Origin: Beverwykella pulmonaria
Taxonomy: Eukaryota; Ascomycota; Dothideomycetes; Pleosporales; Melanommataceae
Direction: 5' to 3'
Assembly: GCA_001599595.1 (NCBI GenBank)
Contig: BCHH01000010.1
Coordinates: 1,667-65,666 of the forward strand
DNA: 64,000 nucleotides
Position numbers and translations under genes: made by a program. The notes beneath the pieces are model-generated. The model saw only the letters and a program-made list of their open reading frames with translations. It was not told the DNA's origin and made no database searches. How positions within the stretch are numbered: position 1 is the stretch's first letter; the number at the start of each line of letters is the position of its first letter. This document shows, in pieces, positions 41,983 to 52,918 of the stretch.

Positions 41983-44039
41983 ATGGCGAGATCGAAGTCG
42001 CCTATACCATCCAACGATGACGAGGAGACACCTCGATCCTCCGCTTCTTCTGGAGGAAAAAGACCTAACACGGGCGATGGACACGCGACGATCCCCCAAC
42101 CGGCGCGCGAAGCGGACGCAGCCCCTCTCACGGGTTCCACACGTAAGAGGCGGATACAAGAGCACGAGCAGGTTGCGGAGCCGTCTGCAAATGATGCACC
42201 TGGAACACAGGCACCACAGGTTGTGGCCACCTTACCAGAACAGGAGCCCAAGCATGCCAGCTACGCAAAACCCCTGAGTAAATGGAGCGTGGACGACCTA
42301 ATTGATTGGATACAAATAGAGCAAGATATCCCACTCTATGAGAACACACGCGAGAAATTAAGAACGGCAGAAGTTACTGGGCTTGCTTTCTTAATTAGTA
42401 ATGGCGACAAGGCCTTCTTTAGAGATGAATGCAAGTTATCTCCTGGGTCAACACTAGTGCTCTCCCAATTGTCAATTTTACTCGCGAGAGTGGAGAGTAA
42501 GTTATTATCTTTCATCTTATACGCGCCACGTAGACTGGAAGTTAACAACGTCACAGGAATGAGAAAGCAGACTGAATATGTGAAGATGCTTGACGCTGCC
42601 CCCTTATATTCTCTTGCACCTATAAGCATTGGTAAGCACACCAACTGCGCACTTTTGTTGTTCTCTTTACAGCTAATAACACCTACAGGGGACCAAGAAC
42701 AAGTCAAGTTTGAAGAGCCTTCTTCCAAAAGAAGGCGCCTAGAAATTAGCGCTGTCACTTTGGATGTAGCCGAAAAAGCCCGTAATCTAAGAGATTATCT
42801 CCTACAGCAATGTCCAGGTCTGGAAGCACTAAGCGAGCAGCTATCTAATCCCGCTTGTACCACCGAATTGCCATTTCCCTTTGTAGGGGAGGGTAAACCG
42901 TTTGAACGTTTCGCGATTGTTGACGGCCAGTATTGGTCTTACGTGGGACGCGAATATTTTATAACACTTCTTGATGAAGTAAAACAGTTAATGGGCCCCG
43001 GACTTAGAGAGCTTTCCCTCTATGGAACAATTGGCTATGGAAAGTCTCATCTTCTAGCCGCACTTGTATGTTATCTGACTGTTGCCGGCAAAAGAGTAGT
43101 ATATATCCCAGACTGTCGGGAGTGTTGTAAGGGACCACTTGAATATTTTCAAGCGGCAATGTTATTTGCATGGGCGGATAACAGAAAGATGCAAGAATAT
43201 ATTATGGAGCTAGAGGAGATGAAGGATATCCACCGCTTCCTCCGACGCCAATCAAACATCCTGTTTATTGTTGATGAGACAAATTCCTTGGATATGGAAG
43301 AGAAAAATGGCGATACAATATCTAATGATATAAAGCAAGAGGTGCGTAAGTGGATAAACTGGTTCACATCACAGCACAAGGTTATGTACAGCGCGTCGGC
43401 GAACTACCAGGTTCGAGTACGGATGGCCCAGAAACAAACCAATGACAAGAAGATCTATGTCTATGGCGGACTTTCTGATGTAAGTTCCCTAAATATAACG
43501 CTTTAAGTATAGAGTTGACTAACTTCTTCTATAGAAGGAAATGGAGCAATGGTGGATACGGAAAAAAGATGCACTTCCTGATAAATACAAAGCGGATGAT
43601 CTTGACAAAGACAGGGTGGGTGATCTTAAAACCTTTATGTCTAAAATTGAAGACATTACAGGCCGTATCCCGTTGCTTTTGGACAGGTGCATAGTAAAGG
43701 AGAAGATCAACCCATCCGCCCCGAAATTAAATGAGGTTTTCAGCCAGGTTCAAGAATTTATGTTTAAGATCCAAATAGACCATAATAAGTACTGGGATAC
43801 GTAAGTGTTATACCCCGTCAAGTGGTCCCTGCAAAATTGCTAACTTATAAAGCCATTGTGAATATGTGACTGCTTGTATTATTAACCAAGAACCTCCGGG
43901 GCTCCCACTTGAATACATTGATCACCGGTACTTCTACACCAAGGAGGATGGAACAGCAACGTACGCATGCGGTATCGCTCGCGAGGCTGCAGTTAAGCGG
44001 TTGCGCGAATACAATAGAACCCGATTCGCCAGCCATTGA
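41983..44039 (+). CDS. Crinkler (CRN)-type P-loop NTPase with SAM-like N-terminal domain
   Basis: Five exons (introns 42497-42556, 42632-42688, 43480-43534, 43801-43852; all GTAAG with CTAAC/TTAAC-like branch sites), 610 residues. After a disordered Ser/Pro start, residues 95-170 resemble a SAM domain (LSKWSVDDLIDWIQIEQDIP). Residues 285-480 are the Crinkler-family NTPase: FVGEGKPFERF, Walker A GTIGYGKSHLLAALVCYL (about 310), RVVYIPDCRE, Walker B ILFIVDETNSLD (about 387), and the downstream SASANYQVRV and DITGRIPLLLDRC. In oomycetes and fungi this NTPase is coupled to C-terminal nuclease-like effector domains; here only about 130 residues follow it (IDHRYFYTKEDGTATYACGI, then TGA at 44037-44039), with no recognisable nuclease. 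The first two introns keep frame if retained, so an unspliced frame from 41698 exists but starts inside an LTR. Intact and probably functional; role (host or inter-fungal conflict) inferred only. Confidence 0.8.
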
Positions 44040-45151
44040 GCTCAGTTCCGCTCACGCCCGTGGTTAAGCTATTCTGAAGCATTGGAACTGGAATCTCCAT
44101 TTACTTTACGGTGTCTTACTAATTGCTCTGCGAGCGATCTTTCCCGCGGCTACGGAAGCGATGAAATTCGCCATCCGCAAAGGTTCGGGATTCTATGGTA
44201 TGTTGATTTGTCACTTGGTATCCGTTAGTAGAGCTGCGCCTCCGGGATTGCCTGGCAAGGAAGGTTCGCAGGCCAATCAGGTCGTCGAACTTGCTCTAGG
44301 GTCAAAAACACTCCCAGGGGTCAAAACACAACCCTGAGCTTGCTTTAACTCCTGTTTAAAGAGTGCTCGCGGGAGGGCCGTAAAGAGCATATAAGCATTT
44401 CGAGACGTATAGAATGGCTTAGAAACTTACATGTCTTTTATCCCAAGGAATTGTTTCGTAAACTTGAAAGTGGACTCTAGCAATATTCAATGAGGCCCAC
44501 CCTCGGGATTCCGGAGCAGCGTGATTAGGATATGCTGATAGCGGAAACCGAGGAGAGCTTGTGGCCGATTCGCAGTAAAGCTCCCTATCTGAAGACAGAA
44601 TAGGGCTTGAATCCTGCAAATAGATAGGCAACTATTGGCTTTATACGCTTCGTACTTACCTTCCGAGCAGCTGCGCTTGCATACAGACTTTACAAAGGGC
44701 CTTTTTTCCCACCTTTATTCCATGTTGCCTGGACTGTATCTGCCATAAATCGCCCGAGGTCTTCAAGACTAGTTGGATTATTCTGAGATAGCCCTTTCGC
44801 TCCGTTATCCACCAGTGTATTAGTGCTGGTGTGGATAAGCATCGCCCTGCCAGCAATGCCGCCTGACTAGATGAGGTCGTGTCTCGCAACCTCCGCGTAA
44901 CGAAGGAAACCTCTCCGAAAGCTATCGTTGACTGCATTTGGGTTCGCTTTAGAGAGGAGGTGAGCTACAAGGTAGCTCAGCTTTGTCGCCTTCGACTCCT
45001 TAATTGGGGGGGGGGGGGGTGAAAAAGGATGCGGAAACATATCTTCGCAACTCAGATCCGAAGCTCTGCATTCTTTTGTATAAGCGTCGGCTTTGCTCGC
45101 CTGTTGAATGGGTTGTTCTTCTTGACACTTACGAAGCGCTCCCGAAATCAG
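44040..45151. other. Intergenic, with 14-G run
   Basis: No supported gene. A minus frame 44937-44656 has no family resemblance. A run of 14 G lies at 45006-45019. Confidence 0.45.
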
Positions 45152-46823
45152 CTATTGTTTCTGAGCCTGCAGCTCCTTGCGTTTATTCTTTAATAGTGCG
45201 TTGTCCAAAGGAAGGTCCTCAAGTTTCCCTTCAATGTCCTTGAACTCGGCGCTTTGCTCAAGCTCGTGCCGCTTTTCTGCTGGCAGTGATTGCCACAGCT
45301 CTGGGTTCTGAGTGATAAGCAAAGAGCGGAAAAGGTCCGCAATGCCTGTACGATGCTCTTGATCGTGGAAGAAGGTTGTCTGACCATCCACTCCAGCATT
45401 GTTGACTGCATAGTGATCACGATACGTCACAGGGTCCTTATAGTCAGCCTGTTTCATTCTTGCGTCCTGCGAATAATTTCTGTCTGTACACAGCATGAGT
45501 TGAGTACATAGAGTTACTGCAGAATAGTATACGTAACGGTAATGATTAGACCCTCCGCTCTAAAATCATGCACCTTCGGGGGTTCAATGTAGCCGGCACA
45601 GAAGCCCCATTCTCAAAGATATCGACCGAATGCGTTTGCGGTTTCCATCTTCCCATCACTTCCCTCAAAGAAGGGCAGGTTCCAGACGCTTGGGCTCCAG
45701 TGGAGTTGAATCATTTGCTCCTCTTCTGAAGGCTCTGGTGCCAGAACCTCGTCTATCAATTTGTAATCTTGAATGCATTCCCTGCGATGCACATGGCAAC
45801 TATCATAAGCATTGGATTACAAAACAGTGGCTGAGTCTCAACACCTTCATGCAACGCGTGCGTGCGTAATAAAGATTGATTTTACATCTTGTCCGGAGTG
45901 AACGTCATACTCTTCGCGTCTCGCTGGAGTTGCACGGCAAACTCTGCGTTGCCGCACTTGTTGCGAAAGACTGCAAAGATCGTGTCCTAATCCAGCGCTA
46001 TTAGTTTATGTAGGCTACTTTAAGACGGACTCACCTAAAAACATAAGCCCCTACCAGAACCTAGGCAGCATGTAGATTCAATAAATTCGCCAATTCTTGA
46101 GGTGCTGAAAACGCAGGCCAGAGTGAGAGACCATATCTCAACTCTACGACGTGGCTTCGGAAGCACGAACCAATCGTTCTTCCACCACTGTGTTCCCAGG
46201 TGAAGGAAATGAATTTGTGAGCCGTATCACGACAGTAGCTTTCTGTGGGGCAGATCAAGGATAGTGTACAGCTCATACTTGATAAACTGTCCATACAGTT
46301 AGTACTAATGTCATAAACGCCTGGCCGGCCTCAGTAGACTCACATTTGAGGTGGACAGCGTCACGTTTGGGCTTATTACCTCCACCAGCTCCTTTATCTC
46401 TTCTTTGTTCTCATCCTTTTCCTGTTCCTCCTCCATCCTAGCTCAACTCCAGGCAGCGGTGAAGTCTTTGTAGTACTGGACCACAGTCTACAAGCCTGGC
46501 TTTATGTTACCGTAGCCGCCCTCGATTCCAAGCGCAATAATCATCACAAAATCTTTAGATGTCGCGGGATCGTTTGGGCTGGCTCCCGGATTCAACTTCT
46601 CATATCTGATGTTAAAAGTTCACGTTAGTGAGGTGTACTGGCTTGGAGATATCATAGTAGACTCACTAAGCCTATAGCGCCAACGCGCGCACGTAACGTT
46701 TCTTCGTCTTCGGCTGAAGTTGTTTCAGGACTTGTTTGCCGTTGACAACGTCTTCCTTCTTCTCTACGGCCCGTTCTTAGTGGCCCGCTCAAAGAAAGCC
46801 TCGGGCGAAATTTTCTGTGGCAT
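45152..46823 (-). pseudogene. DUF3435-like tyrosine-recombinase relic
   Basis: Minus-strand fragments appear in the order of a DUF3435 protein: MPQKISPEAFFERATKNGP at the 5' end (46823), a charged segment (SPETTSAEDEETLRARVGAI), YEKLNPGASPNDPATSKDF, VVQYYKDFTAAW, later IDEVLAPEPSEEEQMIQLHW with SVWNLPFFEG and HDFRAEGLI (the Arg of the recombinase core), and finally ARMKQADYKDPVTYRDHY and AVNNAGVDGQ (the site of the catalytic Tyr) ending at 45152. Many stops and frame changes separate them. DUF3435 proteins are the tyrosine recombinases of Cryptons and of giant Starship elements. Family assignment is from memory of the pattern, so moderate. Confidence 0.5.
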
Positions 46824-47390
46824 TTTATGGACAGGTGAAGCAGCAGAATAAGAAATTGAGATGCGAGATAACACGAAAACGCCACAAACCAATGAAAAAT
46901 CCAGGAGGAAGAGGACGTTCTTGTCAACGGAATGATGAAAGTAACTATGGTTGCGGTAGTCAGGTAGTTTTTACTCGGCAGCACAGCTGCGCCTTTTATA
47001 GTGCGAAGGTATAGCAGAGGCCACCACGCCAGGATGAGGCAACACTGGCATCGTAGGTCGTGGGATGCATCGCGGTCCACTTCCCCAAGCAGGGGGATAG
47101 ATTTCGCCCCCCGTCCATGGAGGATAATTCTGACCACCGGGTGCAGACCACACCCCCTCGGCCGCAAGCCCACCCCGAGCATCTCTTTCGTCTAAACTTA
47201 ACAAAAATGATGAGGGGATCTCTGTATCACTGATCAATGCAATTGGCCGTAGGGGCAGCGTGGGTCAACGTGACTGCGCAGCGGGTGAGCAGCCTGAACG
47301 CTGGGTGAGGCGAGGATGATTAGCGCCAGAACAAAGCGGCGATGCTGACTTTGATATGAGAGAATTTTGAATGTCTACCTACTTATCTAT
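46824..47390. other. Intergenic
   Basis: No supported gene; GC-rich patch around 47080-47170. Confidence 0.45.
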
Positions 47391-47514
47391 TGTTGGAATT
47401 AAAATGAGGTGAATTAAGCTCTCTGTGTGTCAGAGAAAGGTAGGTGGGAGGACCCCTATATATAGCTAGTACAATGGCACGTGATATAGTAATGTACGTG
47501 ATACAACCGTAACA
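47391..47514 (+). repeat. Solo LTR, family D, with target duplication
   Basis: 124 bp, TGTTGGAATTAAAA...ACAACCGTAACA, flanked by TCTAT on both sides (47386-47390 and 47515-47519). TG...CA ends with a 5-bp duplication mark a solo LTR. Confidence 0.75.
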
Positions 47515-47545
47515 TCTATCATCATTGTTCATTACTTGATCCTAC

Positions 47546-48595
47546 TCATCGGCATGATTTGAGGAGCCGGCTTAGAAAGTTTAGATCAAGCATGAAGTAT
47601 TTTCTTTCAAATGTACTGAGAAGACACAAAGTTAGGAGCGTGTTATAAGGCTCCTACCTTTTCAGCCCAGTAAAATTTTCGCAGTAAACTCCTTCACCAC
47701 GTTCAAAATATGTCTGCTTGGTGCTGAAATGGATAGTCCGTTGTGCTAGAACAGTTTCTTGCATTCCCCATGCTCGCGCGTTAGGCCCAGCCTCTTCTAC
47801 ATCTTTGTCGAAATCAACTACCTCAATGCTGATATAGAACTAGCTACCATGGGCATCTTGAACATAGACATACGCAAATCTTACATCCCGCTCCATGAAC
47901 CCTGCGTTTGAATCGGCAGCTGAAGTTGTAGTAATTGTGCAGTAAGTCGCCAAAAACACTCTCTCCATTCGGTCAGACTCACGCTTCCAGTCGCTGTTAT
48001 CTTCATATTGGATTATACAAAGTGAGTTAATCCACAGGTATAGAACGCGGAGTTCTCGGGTCACTGCCAAGCGTTCTCGAAGGTTTTTGTTAATTCAGAG
48101 AGATTGAACCGCGTTAGTCGTCCCGCGATATTGTCATTGGTTGTACAGAAGCATTTTTTCTCTTCCACTGAGAGATCGCCCCACCGATGAGATAAAGCAA
48201 TGTATTTGGCTCTGTAAGCCCAGGGCACCATACCGTCACGTGGATATGCCACTGACTAATCAGTCCGTCATATATATATCAGCTGTACATACATCACTCA
48301 GAATACAAATCTTGATACTCTTTCTTCGACACTTCTGCTTACAGGCTCTGACCAAATGAATGTCCAAATCTAGACGCAAGAAATCAGAATTATAATTTGT
48401 AGCATCTAAATCACCGACGTAGAGCAGTCTTGGTGGCAGTTCTGTCTTAGATTTGTCTTGGTGCATAGTGCAGTCGTGGAAGTCGTCGCACCAGCGAAGC
48501 TGTGCACGCAGCAGCGCAAACCGTGTAAGGGTTTCGGGTACATATGGAATTGGGGGGCTAACCGGTAGTATCTTACTGAAATTAATAGTACACAC
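47546..48595 (-). pseudogene. HET (heterokaryon incompatibility) domain gene, disrupted
   Basis: Minus-strand order: ELPPRLLYVGDLDATNYNSD, FLRLDLDIHLVRA, then a solo LTR, then KYIALSHRWGDLS, LTKTFENAW, a one-base frameshift, AVTRELRVLYLWINSLCIIQ, ERVFLATYCTITTTSAADS, MERD, a stop, AWGMQETVLAQRTIHFS, GEGVYCENFTGLK and, after a small intron, FERKYFMLDLNFLSRLLKS. These are the three HET blocks (Y-A-L-S-x-x-W-G; the T-R-x-L...L-W-I-D-S-L-C-I-I-Q block, with N for D here; A-W-x-x-Q-E...R). HET domains trigger cell death on allorecognition. LTR insertion, frameshift and stops make this copy non-functional. Sequence beyond the third block is missing. Confidence 0.85.
48213..48343 (+). repeat. Solo LTR, family A, inside the HET gene
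   Basis: 131 bp, TGTAAGCCCAGG...TTCTGCTTACA, flanked by GGCTC on both sides (48208-48212 and 48344-48348). Removing it with one GGCTC rejoins the HET reading frame. Confidence 0.9.
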
Positions 48596-49835
48596 CGTGT
48601 TAAAGATATTTTATAAGGATATCTGTAGTTGAATACATAAGGCGAGTAATAGACATTGATCTGGATGCGTATATAACCGGAAAAAACGTGGGCTATTTCG
48701 TCCTGCTCTTGGTGACGCTCCTGTTCGCACCAGGTTGATATCTACGTTATCATCGTCGTAATAACGATCAAGTGCTTGGAGAAGCATTTTGCAGAGCCGG
48801 TAGCTTTCTTTGGCAGTCCGTATTTTATAAAGACTAACTTTGCTATTAATAACTAGGTAGGAATCCTCCACAAGAGTGCTACAATGAGAGTAACACTGCA
48901 TCAGAGCAGGTAACGCCTGCAATGGTAGGTTTTCAAGAACTATCTTTCAAAATCGTTGTCAAAGGTAACGCTCTAGTCGTTATACTGATGTTAGGCTAGA
49001 ATAATTAGCTATCGGAGTGCGCGGTCACGTTATATGGACGAGATAAATCAGGGACTGAGTTGATTTAGAAGCTATGGAAATCGACGAGCATATATATCCA
49101 GCCATGACTAATCGGGACCTGTGACTAAGCGTACAGTACACGTGATATCCAAGATCATATGGTGCCCGTGATATTCACGTGATATACCGTGATATTAGCA
49201 GTCCCTAGTAAACCACTATAATTGCGAGTTCCAGACCTACTTGCGTCCTACGCTACCAGACACAGCAGCATTAGCAACAGTCTCACACATTAATACTTGC
49301 AGGTCGACTTACAGGCTACACCACCGGGCACAGCAGCATTAGCAGCAGCCTCTCACATCAATGCTTGCCGGTCTACTTACTTCCTATACCGGAGCTTGTT
49401 ATTATCATATCATTTCACACTATGTAGTTGGTGCTGGCAGAGTGGTCGATGTGCTTTGTGTGTGGGAGGCTTGTGATAGAAAGAGATGGGTGTAGCACGT
49501 ATATTTGCATATTACCAGGTACCACGACCAACATCCTAATTGAAAATATATCGAGCCTTGTGGAAAGTTGCTTCTAATTGTGGCACTTTGAGAAGCGGTT
49601 AAAGTAGCTAGCTCCCTGGCCCGGCTGTAGGGTGCAATGTCCACGCACTCGATATTGCTTTTCATATACGCACAATCAAAGTATATCACTAAGAGGTATA
49701 GCGTATAGCTACATCACAGTAGCAGTCGCAGCGCAGGAGATTCTCGAAAATAGGTCATGTAACTTAGCCGTCGCACATCAATGTATAAAGCCGAGCACCA
49801 CACACTACAACTTCTCCATCTAAACAGCTCGCTAA
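48596..49835. other. No supported gene
   Basis: A minus frame at 48922-48611 has a protein-like stretch (SKVSLYKIRTAKESYRLCKM) that I cannot place and that could be older sequence upstream of the HET relic. CACGTGATAT-type palindromic bits cluster near 49137-49196. Confidence 0.4.
49236..49400 (+). repeat. Tandem repeat, about 69-bp unit, 2.3 copies
   Basis: Blocks CACAGCAGCATTAGCA and CTCACA(C)ATCAATGCTTGC recur at about 69-bp spacing with some base changes. Confidence 0.65.
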
Positions 49836-49836
49836 G

Positions 49837-50405
49837 ATGCTATCCTCGTTCCTTCTTCCAGCCCTCCTTCCCGCCCGCTTCGCTCTCGGAACCCCTTTGC
49901 CCTCCACCTTTGTGAAATCAGACATTGTCCCCGTTACCCTCCGCGAGTGCTCGACGAACAAAGAAATCTTCCCCCCAGCTCTTGTTCCATCTCTCATATC
50001 ATTCCTGCAGGATCAACCCCCCGCCAGCATCCCTACCAACATGGGAAACATAAACTATCAGTACACTGTCAACGGAACATGCATGCAAGCGCGCGTCTAC
50101 AACTGGAGCTGCGACCACGTGCTCAGCATTACCGGTCCTGGAGTTGCGAATGCGGTAGCGAGTATTGCGGAGCAGTGTGATGGGTACGTATCGCCATTCT
50201 CAGAGAAAGATGATGTGGCTGTGGCCGAGGATTGTGCTAATGGTGGTTTAGGAAGAAGTGGGATTCGGGTGAGATAGCGGGGATGGCGGGGTTTGGATAT
50301 TATAGGGATTTGGAGACAGGGAGTGAGTTCACGAAGCATTTATGGGTGGTGACGGGGGAGTGTAGATTGAGGCCGAAGATGAGTGCTTGTTCGCCGGGGG
50401 GATGA
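49837..50405 (+). CDS. Small secreted protein (hypothetical)
   Basis: Two exons (49837-50183 and 50252-50405; intron GTACGT...GCTAATGG...TTTAG), 166 residues. The signal peptide MLSSFLLPALLPARFALG is followed by TPLPSTFVKSDIVPVTLREC, GNINYQYTVNGTCMQARVYN, WSCDHVLSITGPGVANAVAS and, in exon 2, KKWDSGEIAGMAGFGYYRDL, a GECRLRP stretch and MSACSPGG at the end. Six cysteines could form disulphides. Reading through the intron gives a shorter false C-terminus at 50277. Size, signal and cysteines fit a fungal secreted protein or effector candidate, but no family is recognised. First gene to the right of the repeat-rich part. Confidence 0.7.
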
Positions 50406-50879
50406 GCAGTGGTTTTGTGGTCCGTGAAATAGAAAATAGTTCTCTCGATGGATTTAAGAAGAGTCGACTTAGCTAGAATAGATATCTTCTCCGATTACTT
50501 CTAAAGGATAGTCAAATACAGAAGCACTTACGCCTCCGCACAGTGCCTTCCAGAGTTCGTCTCGTTTCTATTATACTTTGGGTTAGTTAGAGACTATGCG
50601 TGCGGTAGGTAATAAAGTCGTAAACGCATTCGAAGCTCAGACTTGCCTTTTACCGAATTGGTTAAGGTCATTAACCCCAAGTCTTACAACATACATATCC
50701 ATCTCCATGCCGGGTTAACACTTAGGAAAACACACAGACACTGTAAGAGAAGAGGTATGAAGCAATATCCCTGGGATCTCCCCCGCTTGGTCCCGGGTAA
50801 GGAGGATTGAGCAAGCTCTCGCCTCCCTAATCATTGCAGAAAGAAGGAAATCAGGCTTCAGCTTACCTTCAATACAGGA
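50406..50879. other. Intergenic
   Basis: Nothing recognisable; 3' flanks of two convergent genes. Confidence 0.5.
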
Positions 50880-52636
50880 TCAGGTCAGTACCTCGGTGCC
50901 CCTAGTCTTTCCAGCCTGCATTTTAGCCGTGCGTGCGCCGAATTGTATTGCGCGCTTCTTCTCTGCTGCGACGCGCTTCATGCCGAGGTTCCATGCTAGT
51001 AGTCTCAGGATTCTCTTTCCAGGTTCAAGAAACTGCATAGGGTCCTCGGAGTCTTCTCGTTGAGGGTTTGCAAAGTCACATTTGGCCCAGACGGGGAGGC
51101 CGAGTGCCAATGAGATGAAGTCCTCGTCGAGGTAGGGGAACCGCGCCTCTTTTCCAGAATTGCTAATCACGCGATCATCTCTGCCCAGGTTGCGCTTTCC
51201 GAGTCGGTTGAAGTCGAGCTCTAGTTCTTCGATGAGACTTGGATATCCTTTCCGAGCAAAGGCAACAGAATGGCGCTGGTAGCCACCAAAGAGCTCGTCC
51301 GCACCGAGGCCGGAGATGAGAACATGCGCGCTATCTTGGGGGGGTCGTGATAAGTCAATCTCTAAGGGGCTTCTCATACCAACTCCCCTCGATGCAAAGT
51401 AGAGAGCGTAGGAGATTGAAAGATCCATTTCAGTATTATGGGGGTGCATTAGCGCCATCACATTGGAACGATGCGCCACTGTTTCTGAATACGGGACGTC
51501 GATTTCGACAAAACACCAGCGACGGTCTGGACAGACTCTCATCAGCTCGGCAAAAGATGCTCTGCCTGTAATGCGATCCGGGCAGAGTTCATAAGGGTTT
51601 TCTGTCTCGCTTAGATTACCATGAATGCGTGGGTTCTGGAAGGCGACGTTGTGGAGACTGATGGTTTCGGTGAGTGGAAGCAGGTCGTGGCATAAGCGTG
51701 CTAGGACTGTGCAGTCGAGGCCCCCGGAGAAAAGAATAGCAATTCTAGCTTCAGAGTTGGGCGCGACTGATTCGCGCACGTGTTGAATGCGAACGTCAAG
51801 AGAACTACGTAACGCTGCACCGAGACGCTGGACATGCCGAGGCTCAGGATGGGAAGAAGGGCCATCTACCGTTCTATTTATGGTGGGAAATGGCAAATGC
51901 TGGCGGTATCAGCACACATCAAAGGGCTGGAAAACTTACCTACAAATGACAGCTCTCCGGGTCTAGGTTCATCTCGGCAACGATGCGGAATACGCGAGAA
52001 ATTCAAAGCTGCCTGGCTTGATGTTCGTTTTAGGTCAACAACGTTAACTCCATCAGCCTCAACTTCGGCCCACGCGCCACCTGTGGCATTATCGCACACA
52101 CTAGATAGGACTAGATCATGATCTGAAGTAGACATGCGTAGCAGTGAGCGTCTCCCGAGGCAATCTCTGCCATAGTAGAGGTACTGGTTTCTGGCATCGT
52201 AGAAGACAAACGCGTACGGACCTCTAATAGCGGAGAATAAGCCCAGGATTCGTTCCATAGACGAGATCCTGTCCGCATTAGGAGATGGGAGGGACAGCTG
52301 CAACAGCAGGTTGAAAACAGCTTGAGAGTCATTCCCCGGTATCGAATCGAAGTGGCCGTTAATGCTCCATGCCTCACCGTTCCAGCAGAGCACAGAACCG
52401 GTATTACTATCCTGGAGCGGCTGCTTAACAATTGAGGTGCCTCTCAGCGAGAGCACCGTGGAAAAGAAGGTAGCATAGAGCTGGAGCGAGGGTCCCTGTT
52501 CGTTGTCCCAATCGGCAGGAATTAGTAGGCGATGGCTCCCGTTGCTGTCGGGTCCTCTATTCTTGAGCAGCTGCTTGGTGCCGGCATCCGGTACTACGTG
52601 GCGATGGCGACTGAGCGAGAAGAAGATGCCGCACAT
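50880..52636 (-). CDS. Asparagine synthetase domain-containing protein, ASNSD1-like
   Basis: Two exons (52636-51944 and 51899-50880), 570 residues. The ATG at 52636 is chosen because it gives MCGIFFSLSRH, placing Cys2 as the N-terminal nucleophile of a class II glutamine amidotransferase. KNRGPDSNGSHRLL, VLCWNGEAWSINGHFD, GPYAFVFYDARNQYLYYGRD and GRRSLLRM follow. The second half has the PP-loop ATP site ILFSGGLDCTVLARL and SGLGADELFGGYQRH with FPYLDEDFI. These features and the length match eukaryotic ASNSD1 rather than true Asn synthetase, whose exact reaction is unsettled. The short intron uses GTAGGT in place of a nearby GTAAGT because only that keeps frame. Cytosolic; head to head with the VPS9-type gene (ATGs about 280 bp apart), so they may share a promoter region. 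Confidence 0.9.
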
Positions 52637-52918
52637 GGCAGTGTGAGATGAGGAGAGGGATGAAAACACAGTGTTGAGTCGACATTTGATAGGGCTGGCA
52701 CCGGGGCGGCGCTAGCATGGGTCGGGCGTTTCGGCACTCAAACGCCGAGTCTTGATGCGACACAGCTCTCGATACACTGGCACAGCAGGACACAGCCTCA
52801 GCACACCTCACAAACACCCGGGAGCCTCAGAGATCACACAAAACTCCTGCCCTAGTTCATGGAATACACATAATCCGCGCCTGCCGTTTATCCTAGCTCT
52901 CCCGCCGCAAGACGGCCT

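Noticed and set aside
41698..43506. One 602-codon frame starting inside the LTR, as the Crinkler-type gene
   Set aside because: Its first 95 codons are LTR and microsatellite, and it reads through two introns that happen to be multiples of three. The ATG at 41983 with spliced exons fits the family.
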